Source: Litsea cubeba
Taxonomy: Eukaryota; Streptophyta; Magnoliopsida; Laurales; Lauraceae
DNA: 64,000 bases
Direction: 5' to 3'
Assembly (NCBI GenBank): GCA_012931725.1
Contig: CM022951.1
Location: 2,852,037-2,916,036, forward strand
In this document: piece by piece, positions 21,192 through 31,240 of the stretch
Position numbering within the stretch: position 1 is the stretch's first letter
How the letters are laid out: every line of letters starts with the position of its first letter
The notes under the pieces: generated by a model
The model's database searches: none
What the model was told of the DNA's origin: nothing
Seen by the model: only the letters and a program-made list of their open reading frames with translations
Made by a program: the position numbers and the translations under genes

Positions 21192-24100
21192 TCAACTCCG
21201 TTTGAATATCTCTACGACAATTTTGTTCCGAAAGTAGGGGATATATTCTTGAGTGAACTTGATGTTACGGCGGTGCACACAGTGTTCCGTGAAGGCTAAT
21301 GCAAAGATTCCACAATCATTTCCATTTTGCTGATGAGGGATGTCTGTCTTTACGAGCCAACTCCATAGATACGGATCCGACCACCCGAAATGGCTTACCT
21401 TTCATTCAACCATGCCACCTGCGATAGGCATTCACAACTCACTCTTAGATTAAGTCAGAAATTCATGTACGTGACATAGAAGAGTGTAACGAATCAGAAC
21501 ACAAATATATCAATGTGTAAGGAGAGGTAACATATAAATTTCGATGCATGTTTTATCGATCGACGATCACCAGCCATGCTATTGTAGAACTCCCATCGTC
21601 TCTGGTCGACATATCCGACCAACGAGGTGAAATGTGATCTGTGATGGACTACAAAAATCAGCGTGCGTGCTTCCCTTGCGTCCATCACCCTATGTCCATG
21701 TTTTCCAAACACAGCTTCGACGGCAGAATCAGAACCATCCGACCACCAACTATGCATCCGTTCACATAAAACTTGTTCAGCCAGAGCCTACAGCTTGACA
21801 TTACTAGTATACAGTATGTTTCAATCAGTTAATCCTTACACACACGCTTGGGTCAGCAATGAAACATGAATCACATTCATCCCTCAATATTTCAAAATAG
21901 CAATACATGACGTTAGTGTCCATCCATGTTCCATCATCAAGCACCTTTTTCAGGTCTGAGCTTGGGATCATTGTGCAGATGCTATCCAACTCATCATTCC
22001 TGTAATGAATCATCAGTAATCCCATTAAATGCACGGGTAGTTATTCCTCATAAAAAAGGGATCTTGAGATTAGTTTTCTTACCTCTTCTCGTACTATTCT
22101 TTTAATCCATTGAGAAAAAGCTTATCAAGATTAGAAAGCACGTAATTGCTTTGAACTATAGAATGATCGTAATCTTCAAACTTCAATGGTACTTTCCGCA
22201 TACGCGGGAGCCATTTGATCCTCCACACAAGTGAATCGAGTGTAGCGATAGCGAATTGGGTTGAAACCACCAAAGCGGACTCGCTTGAGACTGGGACTGG
22301 AGAGGTGAACAACGTTCTACTGACATGGGGGGTACCTAGGACTTCTAAATTTGGGGATAGGGTGGGAGACGGAGGCCTACTACCAGAACCCTCCAGTGTG
22401 AACTGTTTATTGGGCTCGTAAACTGGTGCGGTAGTCCTTTTGTTACTTTTCTTTTTTCCCGGACTCTTGACAGCAACTCTTTTCCGATGCTTAAACGTTA
22501 TTGTAATTTTCTTCTTCATATCTTCGTCGTCGGACTGCGAGCTGCTACACCCACCCATTGAAAAGTCATCAAAGTTTGTCCTAAAGGCACCCCTAAACTT
22601 TGACAATTTCTTTCGTATTGATGCGGTGAGCTTATCAATAGACACTTTCCGGCGCTCCGCTCTATCACAAGACCGCTCTAAACGACCCACCAGATCCTCT
22701 GCCTGAAAACGAAAAACACATCAATAGTTATTTATAAAATCCTATAAGCAAAGCAAATGTTATAATCACAGAAAAGATTACGTAAAACATTGTTTCATGC
22801 AGTAACTTAAATGCACACTTTTGAGCCATACATGCTTCCGTGGGATGGTGAGCTCCGCTGATTTGGCGATCTCCTTTGGCTGGCCTGCATTAGCATGCTC
22901 CATCTGAGCTGACCTCCCAATATACAATAGCGAGTTTTCATCATACCACGATAAATACTCCTCGGAATGGACTTTCTCCGTACACTTATCCCCTTTTAAA
23001 ACCAGTTCTGTTCTAGCAGTCCATAATGACTCTGCCTCTTCGTCCACCTGCGTGCTGTAATCAACAACAACATACCATGTTCGTTCTTGTCTGACGAATG
23101 GCATATTGAATGGCGGTGGCACTAACTGTTTGAAGCCAAACTATTTCATAACACGCCACGTATTGTGTCGTTCCACGATCCAATAATAGACAAGGATGGT
23201 GGACGACGAGAATAGAGCACGATTAACTTTCTGTACCTTCTCTTCAAGCTTTTTCCCGTAACCATGATAGGGTATCCAATTGAACTGCATGCAACATGAG
23301 TTAGGAATGAATAGTGAGTTTGTACAAACAATGTAGTATGTTAAAAAAAATTAAAAGCAGCATGATTTCGAAAAAGTTCAATCCATTACCCCATCATTCT
23401 TCAGATTGTTCAATTGTTTTCTCACTTCTTTCACTGTTGCGAGAGCTGGGTGTTCATCAAGCCTCTTCTGCCAGGTCTTAAATAATGGAAACTGTATATC
23501 CTTCTTCCAACTATCTGCCGGTTTTGGACACTGCCCGATTGACATCCTCGTGTAAGCCCAGAGCTGCACCATTACAAAGAATGAATAAACGTTATATACC
23601 GCTGAATTAATACGCAGAATTGAAAAACAGTATTAAGAGTGAGAACAATCACCTGTAACAACTGAAGAGGCCCAGTGGGTGTCCGAAGTTGGTGTCCTTC
23701 CTCCTCTCCTTGTTCATTCTTCCCTTCCTCTCCTACATCTATATTCTCCCGATTCCATCGAGTAGCGTTTGCCAACATCCTATAAAGATTCGCAAGACAA
23801 GCCGGTCCCCATGCGAAAGGCTTAAAATCTTTAAACAATTCAAGAACATAAGCAGGTCCACGAGCTCCAGAAGTTTGATAGATAAGTTGGCCAGACACCA
23901 AGAAGAATAGGTAGGCCCGTGTAGCCTGAATCTCATATTGCTTGTATTTTTTTTCTTCTTCTTCTTCTCCAGTTCTTCAGCCTTGAAATTGTTTTCTAAC
24001 CACTTAAATTTCAATGTCTGACCGACGTAATCAACCTTTTTTCGTGGAGTAATACCGAGCAACTCTTGACATACTGATTGCACTAGCCTCCCTGGGAAAG

Positions 24101-24581
24101 TTCGGCCTGTTACTCGGTCTCCATCGATGGGTAGGCCGTATATATAAGCAACGTCTTCCAACGTAACAGTTGCTTCACCGGATGGAAAATGGAAAGTGTT
24201 CGTTTCAGGACGCCACCTCTCTACCAATGCCGTTATTAACGCGTGATCTATGACTATACGGCTTATATCTGCCAAATGGTGGAGACCGGTCTCCCTCACG
24301 TACTCCTTTTGTTTTTTTTGTAAGCCCCCATATTGCTGCGTCCGGGTTTATTGGAATGCACCTGAGGCGACCGAACTCCTGCACATATTAAGTGTTACAA
24401 AGCCAGTTAGGAATCATACACCAATTGTAAACAACAAGAAGATATATAACTATCAATTACGAAAGACAAAATGTAGAAATGCTCATACCTCTCTAGCACG
24501 AATTCCTTCTGATATATGATATTGTTGGTTATATAGGATAACTTTCGGAGCATCAGCGGGTTGATTTTCGTTCGTCTGCAT
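21192..24581 (-). pseudogene. Plant mobile domain (PMD) plus C48/Ulp1-type protease gene, decayed
   Basis: Multi-exon gene on -. Exon 1 is 24489-24581 (31 codons, MQTNENQPAD...). Exon 2 starts at 24378 and carries the PMD: 'LVERWRPETNTFHFPSGEA', 'TLEDVAYIYGLPIDG', 'AWGPACLANLYRML'. Exon 3 is 23390-23563. Exon 4 starts at 23284 ('FNWIPYHGYGKK', 'YYWIVERHNTWRVM'). A basic Ser-rich linker follows (22702 down), then C48 exons: 'HFTSLVGYVD' with His codon 21632-21634 and 'HQQNGNDCGIFALAF' with Gln and Cys (Cys 21312-21314). PMD proteins act in silencing or transposon biology; C48 enzymes cleave SUMO-like tags. Breaks: A-run frameshifts near 24318 and 23955, and stops at 23141 and 21412. The usual Asp of the triad is Asn in 'WEFYNSM'. 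Some exon borders are tentative. Confidence 0.8.
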
Positions 24582-25669
24582 GGTAACAAACATAACTTTT
24601 CAACTTCTGAAAATCATAGGTGCATAACCACAAAAGAGAGAGAACTCTTATGCAAAATATATTGCAAACTTGACATAATGAATGTCTCGTTAAACTTTGG
24701 CTTGTAGTTATGTATTATATAGACACGGAGAGATTCATATTTACTCATTTATTTCTTTGTGTCTTAAAAGTAGATTGTCACAATCCATTTGGAGAGAAGA
24801 AGACTATGTGTAGTAGGGACAATTGACCATAAATGGAGTATGCACAAACTTTATAAAATACATGCAATGGGCCCAGTATGATAAGTCCAACCTGCTCATA
24901 CCACATGTACACCCCCTACCCTCCCCTCCCCCCAACCCAAAAAATCGAAATGGCACACATCCAATTCCACTCATAACAGGATGCAGCATGTAAAACACTC
25001 AATTTATTCTATTAGAGTTAAATGATGTGTTTTAACTCTTTCATGTGATCAACCCAACGGTGATTTCCACACCAATTGAATTGAGATTTTTTATGAGGTG
25101 TCTTTACACTCATTGGTGTGTGATATGAGTGGCAGCAATTCATGAATGGTGGGATAATGTATGTTTTGCATGATCCACTCTTACAAGTGAGAGAGAACAA
25201 AGCTTGTACGAAAATTATATGCTCACCCTACATTACCTTATGCAATCCGCATTAGACCATACTTTCCTACACATGTCCCCACTTAAATCATTGTTAAACC
25301 TAACCAAATCTAGTACCTTCCGCAATCGCTGCTATTCCTTCACCAGATCATTGGGTTCTAATGTGTTAGTCAGAATCCAACTCAATCCCATTTGGGTAAA
25401 CACAAGCGACAACTTTTGAATAGTTCAGATCTCTATAACATGGACTCAGAAGTAGAGCTCTTAATTCAGCTAATCATACCCTGTTATAAGCACCCATAGA
25501 GAAAGAGGGTCGGAAAAACATCCTGCCATAGTTTCTAAAGTGTAGCTCAAATCACATTTTTGTGGGGCACACTTAGGTGCCTTCCCATCATATGTTATGA
25601 TCGATTGATAGCCTTGATTCAAAAGAAAAACCAAAGAAATAAGAAATTAATGGTATTGATTTATTTGTA
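24582..25669. other. MULE interior, upstream side of PMD-C48
   Basis: Likely 5' UTR or promoter region of the minus-strand gene, AT-rich. I could not fix a TATA box and see no other gene. Confidence 0.4.
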
Positions 25670-26222
25670 CTTAACAGGTCTTGGGCAGCTATTTTAATGG
25701 GGGGTCTGACTATTAAGCATACCAATCTAGTTTCATGGATGTGCCCTCATTTTGGAATCCTTAAGCCACTAAATTTGATGGTAGCTTCATTAAATCTGTA
25801 AGTAGAGGATGAATTGGAGGTGTTATTGGAGATTGGTCTATGAACGTTGTTAGAAGATTTTCAAGACAAGTGGAATGCTCGAATGGTATTGAAACTGGAT
25901 TCTTTGCTCTTATGATTGGTTGTCATGAGTCTCATCCTAAGGACGGTTATAATTCAGTCATTGAAGTTGATTATTTTTCTGCAATTCAATGGGGGTAAAG
26001 AAATACTTTATTTCCCCCCGGCATCTGGCGGATTGAGTTGAGGAGGTTCATGATATTTTAAGTCTATTGGAGGCTACTTTTCATCATGTTCTTTGGGAGG
26101 CAAATTTTAAGGCATATACTTTGACAAAGGAGGGAGTTTTTATCACATCAAATATGTTTTTATGTCTATTCTTTTTTTTTTTTTTTTGTGTTTTAGAAAC
26201 TTTCATTTGTCTTGTTTTTGTT
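25670..26222 (+). pseudogene. LINE-type RNase H (RVT_3) relic inside the MULE
   Basis: One frame has the plant LINE RNase H pattern: 'ATKFDGSFIKSVSRG', 'IGGVIGDWSMNVVRRFS', 'GIETGFFALMIGCHE', 'VIEVDYFSAIQWG'. FDGS and IEVD carry the expected acidic residues. It has several in-frame stops and loses the frame after about 26050. A T-rich run and 'gtcttgtttttgtta' follow, like a LINE 3' end. It is a dead fragment that either inserted in the MULE or was captured by it. Confidence 0.7.
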
Positions 26223-27371
26223 AGGGAGGCATCATTTCCTTAAACGAGGAAGCGGGTGTACAAATTCCACACCACAAATGAACAAGTAGTAACTTATAAC
26301 ATTTGTCAAAAGTTGCAATTTCTAAAATTCTCATAACAACCTTCATCCACCAATAGCTTTGTGCCATATTGCACCCACCACCTACAGTGTGGCCATTGTG
26401 CAATCCAAAAGCCTCTTCATTAACACACATGAATGCCACATTTTGCGGCTAAAAGAGAGGACATAAACGACATGGGCATATATTCCTACAATATATAAGT
26501 TGTCTACGACACCTCATTGGCTTATGATCCACATGGTTTGGCCCACCACTCCAAATTCTCTATTCCCAACTTTCTACTCAATCTTAAGAGAAAAGTATGG
26601 ATGGTTCCAAGTATCTGAATTGAGCCGCTGAAGAAAATTAGAGGGAGACATAACATGGAAAATGATTGGAGTTTTATGCATTACTTGCAATATTATAATG
26701 TAGTGATGGTTAAGGATAGAGGGGAACAACAGAACGTATAGGTCTGGTAACAGAAATATAATAACAAAAAACAGCATTACATGGACTATTTAATCTCTCT
26801 CTAAATCATTTTTACCAACAATCTGTACATAGACTTCTTAATCTCTCTTTCTATGTATGTAAATGTATAACTGACCCAAAATATCTCTATACCAGTAGAG
26901 GTGTGAAACCAAGATCTAGCAATGCCAATAAAGGTGAGAAACCCATCTTCCACAAAACTCAGGTGTCAACGTCTCTTGGGTAACAATGCAACCCATTTTT
27001 TCTTCAAAAAACCTAATCAACAAACCTAATCAGACAAAATAACTCTGATTTCGTTTAATGTAGGGATTCGGTTTCATGTTTAAGAATTATGAGGAAATAA
27101 GGAACTCGCATTCTCAATCCAATGAAAAGCACCGAAAGGTCTGTTTAAACCTTAATGCAAACAAAACAAAACGAGTATAATACATACCTCCATGTGCTTG
27201 CAAACTGTGTATAAGCTTTGAAAGATGGTGCCAAATGATGCTTGGGACCACAGCCTGGGACCAACGAAAGGGAGAGGTGTCGACAGGCACTGTCGAAGAG
27301 GATAAAAGAAAAAGGAAGAAGAAGAAATGGGGAAGAAGGGGTCTCTTGCGGTTTTAATATAACCGCAACAA
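26223..27371. other. MULE interior, no gene seen
   Basis: AT-rich with a G/A-rich stretch at 27240-27345. No supported coding frame. Confidence 0.45.
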
Positions 27372-27387
27372 TTATCGATATCGACAA
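27372..27387. promoter_or_regulatory. Dyad near right MULE end
   Basis: TTATCGATATCGACAA, one mismatch from the left-end dyad, ending 105 bp inside the right terminus and so mirroring the site 106 bp inside the left one. Confidence 0.65.
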
Positions 27388-27459
27388 CTTCAATAGACAT
27401 ATAAAAAAAACCGGAAGGGGCCCTTTTTAAACACCTACTGGGTGGGTTTCCAGGTCAAG

Positions 27460-27492
27460 GCTCACTATTGGGATTTATCCAGTAGTTTTCTC
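27460..27492. repeat. MULE right TIR
   Basis: Reverse complement of the left TIR with four mismatches; followed by TAAAATTTT at 27493-27501. Confidence 0.85.
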
Positions 27493-27520
27493 TAAAATTT
27501 TATTGTTATAAAAAAAAATC

Positions 27521-29640
27521 AATTTATACAAAAAGCAAATAGACTGTTGGTCCTTTCAAAAAGAATAAACACTGGTTATCAATGTATGAAAGGATGGACA
27601 CAAATAAAAGCTTACGCCCATAACAGCTGCTTGAAAATCCACAGACCCTCTCCCTAGCTCCCTCCCTCCCTCCTTTTTTATTTTCTTTTCCCCCCTATGG
27701 CTAAAAGGTTGACTCGAACTCCCACTCTCCTAATGAAAGATAAGCTCATGGAAATGGAAGGGCAGCTAATGACAATATGACCATGGAAAATCAGATATAA
27801 TTGGATGGTAGGTGTCCTGATTCAAATGATCATTTCGAATAGGATATTTAAGCATCAGGCTTTAGTGACCCTTTTCTAGCTAGTCTATAATTAAGAATCA
27901 TATTAACCAATAGCTACATACGCTAGTGAAACTGGCCTGATTATAATTAGTACAACCAATGAAGATAGATTACGTCGAAGTGTTTGATTTAACTTTCATT
28001 TGAGGGGTAAAATTACACATGCGCTATAGGCAAGTGCTGGATTACGTCTGCTTCTCACCTGATCTATTTTAGTGAAAAGGAGATTTCACACACATGATTA
28101 AGATACCATAGCAGATTATCCACCTAAACCAGATGCAAAATCTAGCATGAACATAATATTCCACCGAGGATGATCAGACTGAGAACTATGAAAGAAAATA
28201 ATTTCTGATGCATATTAATGAGTTTGACAAAGCCTAGCTAGCTTTCCTACTAACAAATGAAAATGCAAAACGCTCCATCAATCATTTTGGCATTAATAAG
28301 TTAATTGCTATATGGCCCACATCGAACAGATTGAAACTGGTGGATGGGCGATGTATGTTTCAAGCCAGTATCCAGTCAATAGAAAACAGTCAACACACTG
28401 GATGATAATCCATGCATATTTAGAATGTCATGAAGAAATGAGAAGATAATATAATTGAAGGCTAGTCTAGTCAGTGTAGAGATGATTGCACTGGCCTTTC
28501 AAAGTCATCTGGGTAACCATAAATCCTGTCACCATAGTTTTTAAAATCACAAATCGTTTATACCCATGAATTGAATCGTATTGTGAATCGTAGGATTTTT
28601 TTATTTTCTAATAAAAATGAAAAACAATTCAAAGTTAAAAGAAAAAGAAAAAAGTAATTATTCTTAACCATCCATTTTTCCATTTATAGCAGTATAAATA
28701 CAATAACAAGAAAGCCTATCATACAATCATATCAAGAATATCATTACATATATTAATATATATATAAATGAAATAAATGATGTGTAGCTATAAATAGTTA
28801 AATAAGTTTAAGATATCAATATATATTATCTTTAAATTAAAAAATAAAAATAAAATCCAAATCATCAATCTTACATGGTAAGATATCTCTTTAAGTTAAG
28901 AAAGTATTCAAGAAGAAAAAAACCCAAAATAAATTAAAACGAAGAAGAAGAAGAAGAAAAAGAAGAAGATATAGACAAGCATCATACGTACAATCAAATG
29001 CTTTAATTAAATGCATGTTCTTGATTCATCTTTAAAACCTTATCAAAGCCAAAAACAATTCTTATGAGGTTTTTTAACTAGTAAATAACCTTTTAAAAAT
29101 AAAAGCGATAAAAGAAAGAAAGAAAAAAAAAGTAAAAGATTATTAATATTAACTTATTGGTTGTAGCTATTCTTGCTTAGCTGAATCACTTGAATATCGT
29201 AGGATTCACATCAGAACTATAAGATTCATCTATAAATGAGATTCATTGCATAGATACAAATCATTTTCCTTAAAATTCGGAATACGAATCGTAAGATTTT
29301 GATAACTATGCATGTCACGGTTGAAAAATGATGAATGATGTAGAGGTTCAATAATTGTAAATCTGACGCCACAGACGACACTAGATCAAATAATAGCACA
29401 TTATTCAGCAAAAAGAAAATATATTACACAAAGAAAAAGTATTTTCAGTAATTTTTTACTTTCCCTTTTTCTAACTTTAGTTGGTACATCCTAAACATGC
29501 AATGTTGATAATTTGGATCTTGCCTCTTGGTGCAAAGAGAACAAAAATAAAAACTACAACTTCCTTCCTTGTAATGTTGTTAGCTTAAACCTTGTCAACT
29601 ATTCACACATATATCATGTAAGATATGTCGAATCATTGAT
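27521..29640. other. Intergenic, no gene seen
   Basis: Very AT-rich, with a C/T run at 27655-27700, an (AAG)n/A-rich tract near 28910-28970 and scattered A runs. No coding frame or end structure could be supported. Confidence 0.5.
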
Positions 29641-29817
29641 ATTTTTTTATGAAGTGAGTATCCCTGCGGTACTTTCACACAACAGGATTATTCCCCCAGA
29701 CGCACACACGACCCTGCGACATGTGCACCAAGTAAGTATGGAGTGGGACTCAAACACAAGATGTGGGGAGCAAACCCACACCTTAAGCCAATGAACCATC
29801 ACCCAGGCGGGTGTCAA
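29641..29817 (-). mobile_element. tRNA-derived SINE-like sequence
   Basis: On the minus strand 'TGGTTCATTGGCTTAAGG' resembles a pol III A box and, about 40 bases later, 'TGTTTGAGTCCC' resembles a B box (GGTTCGANTCC). The sequence continues about 100 bp and ends in an A-rich tail (ATAAAAAAATAT, 29640-29650). This is the layout of plant tRNA-derived SINEs. Target duplication not found. Confidence 0.55.
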
Positions 29818-29905
29818 AGATATGCATCATATGATTATATCAGTATTATTTGTCATTGTACAGAAGCCGCTTTGGATAGAAAATGGATGAATTATGAATA
29901 GATAT

Positions 29906-30472
29906 TGATGATGCCAAAATTGGGTTTCGGACACCACCGGTCAAGTAATAAATACAGTAATAAATGAGAGAGAGAAAGGGAATTTATAATGGTTCGGTCT
30001 GTGTGACCTACATCTACTTCATAAAGGCAGGGACTGCCTGGTGATCTTTGATGAGCGTAAGAGGGTTTATAGGTTTAGGAAGAAAGCAAAAGACATTAAT
30101 TAATTGCTTGCCCCTTAAGTGATGAGAGGGCTCTCCTATTTATAGTCTTTCCATAACAGATGGGGACGACTTTAATGCAACGTCTCTTTGGAGCCTTAGA
30201 ACTGCCCTCGAGGGACGAAGCAGGTGGAGGCAGGTGAGATCTTCTCCGCACGAACTGGTAAAAGCGGGTAAAGAGAGGACTTCTTCCAAAGGGACGTGGT
30301 ATCCTTGACGTAGGCTTCGTGAAGCAAGCCTCGATCTCAACGGACTAAACATATGACGGATCGAGCTACTTTGGCCTGACCCATCATCCTGGAATGGGTC
30401 ACTTGGGCTTGGACCAGATCACCTGGACCTGACTCACCATCACAATTCGGGTCACTTGGGCCTGACTCGTCA
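29906..30472 (-). repeat. 3' LTR of Tat element
   Basis: 567 bp; preceded by the GATAT duplication. It has a 10-bp tandem duplication (aggtggaggc) relative to the right LTR. The polypurine-like stretch TTGAGGGGCAAA (minus strand, 30473-30484) adjoins it. Confidence 0.9.
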
Positions 30473-30673
30473 TTTGCCCCTCAATGCCCCGTGCCCAAAT
30501 AATTTTTTGAAAGGGGGGCATTTGTAGATTCCGGTCTCTTCTCTTTGTAAATTCCGGTCTCTTCTCCCTCCAAAATCTTTTTCTCTTTTCTGGTTTGAAT
30601 TTTGTTAGTTTCTGTAGATAAGTATCTGGGAGAGTCCTCATGGCTTGGACTACTCTTTTTTAAAAAACCCAAG

Positions 30674-30683
30674 CTATAAAAAC
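30674..30683 (+). promoter_or_regulatory. TATA box of the antisense extra gene
   Basis: CTATAAAAAC lies 68-77 bp upstream of an ATG at 30751 in a leader of ordinary plant 5' UTR composition. It points into the element opposite to gag-pol, so the extra gene seems to have its own promoter just inside the 3' LTR. Confidence 0.6.
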
Positions 30684-30750
30684 TATCTCTTGCTTCAACT
30701 CAAGCCCTAGAGCATTACTTTTCCCAAAGAGAAAGAAAGTAGCCTCTGCA

Positions 30751-31240
30751 ATGGAATACTCTAACGAAGAAAAGCCATTGGGGAGAAGAAGACGGCGACA
30801 GGCGGCGGCAGTGAAGGCGATGGCGCAAGTGGCTCCGACATGGACACCCGCCAGGCTGCGGGCGCCCCTGCTGGCGGTAACTCTGCGCTCGGCGCCCCTG
30901 CGGAGGGCGACTCTGTGATGGGCGCCCGTGCGGGCGGCGACTCTTTTGTGGTGGGTGGCGGTTCTGCCGCGGTGGGCGCTGCGCTGGGCGAGGGTTCCGC
31001 GCTGGGCGGTGCCTGGCGGGCGCCCCTGCGCTGCAGGGCGAGGGTTCCGCGCTGGGCGGCGATGTCGCGGGCGCCCGCAGCCTGCGCTGCTAGGCAATGG
31101 CGGCAGTGGTCTGGGCGCCCGCCATGCTGCGGGCGAGGGGCGATCTGCCTGCTTGGGTGAATCTGGCTTGGGCGCCCGCCCGGCTGAGGGTGCCCGTCCT
31201 GCGGGCGGCGGTGATGGCCTGGCAGCGTGTGTTTGGTCCC
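30751..31240 (+). pseudogene. First exon region of the antisense extra gene, GC-rich repeats
   Basis: ATG at 30751 (MEYSNEEKPLGRRRRR) leads into GC-rich degenerate repeats around ggcgcccctgcgg that encode Gly/Ala/Arg-rich sequence such as 'GSGLGARHAAGEG'. No frame is open throughout; the first meets TGA near 30918. Very similar repeats resume at 33720 just before the conserved domain, so this is probably the displaced N-terminal part of the same gene. Confidence 0.5.

Larger units (their letters stand above)
15959..27492. mobile_element. 11.5-kb Mutator-like element (MULE) with PMD-C48 gene
   Basis: Ends: GGGGAAACTACCGAATAAAT at the left and, reversed, GAGAAAACTACTGGATAAAT at the right, continuing through CCCAATAGTGAGC (33-bp TIRs, 4 mismatches). 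They are flanked by an exact 9-bp duplication TAAAATTTT (15950-15958 and 27493-27501), the MULE hallmark. Inside are a MuDR-type transposase pseudogene (+), a convergent pseudogene with a plant mobile domain and a C48 (Ulp1-type) protease domain (-), two tandem arrays between them, and a LINE RNase H relic near the right. MULEs carrying ULP-like genes are known in plants (Kaonashi-type). Transposase and second gene are both broken, so this copy is not autonomous. Confidence 0.88.

Noticed and set aside
20988..21299. 103-residue plus-strand frame at the end of the PMD-C48 gene
   Set aside because: It overlaps the well-supported minus-strand protease exon and has no domain.
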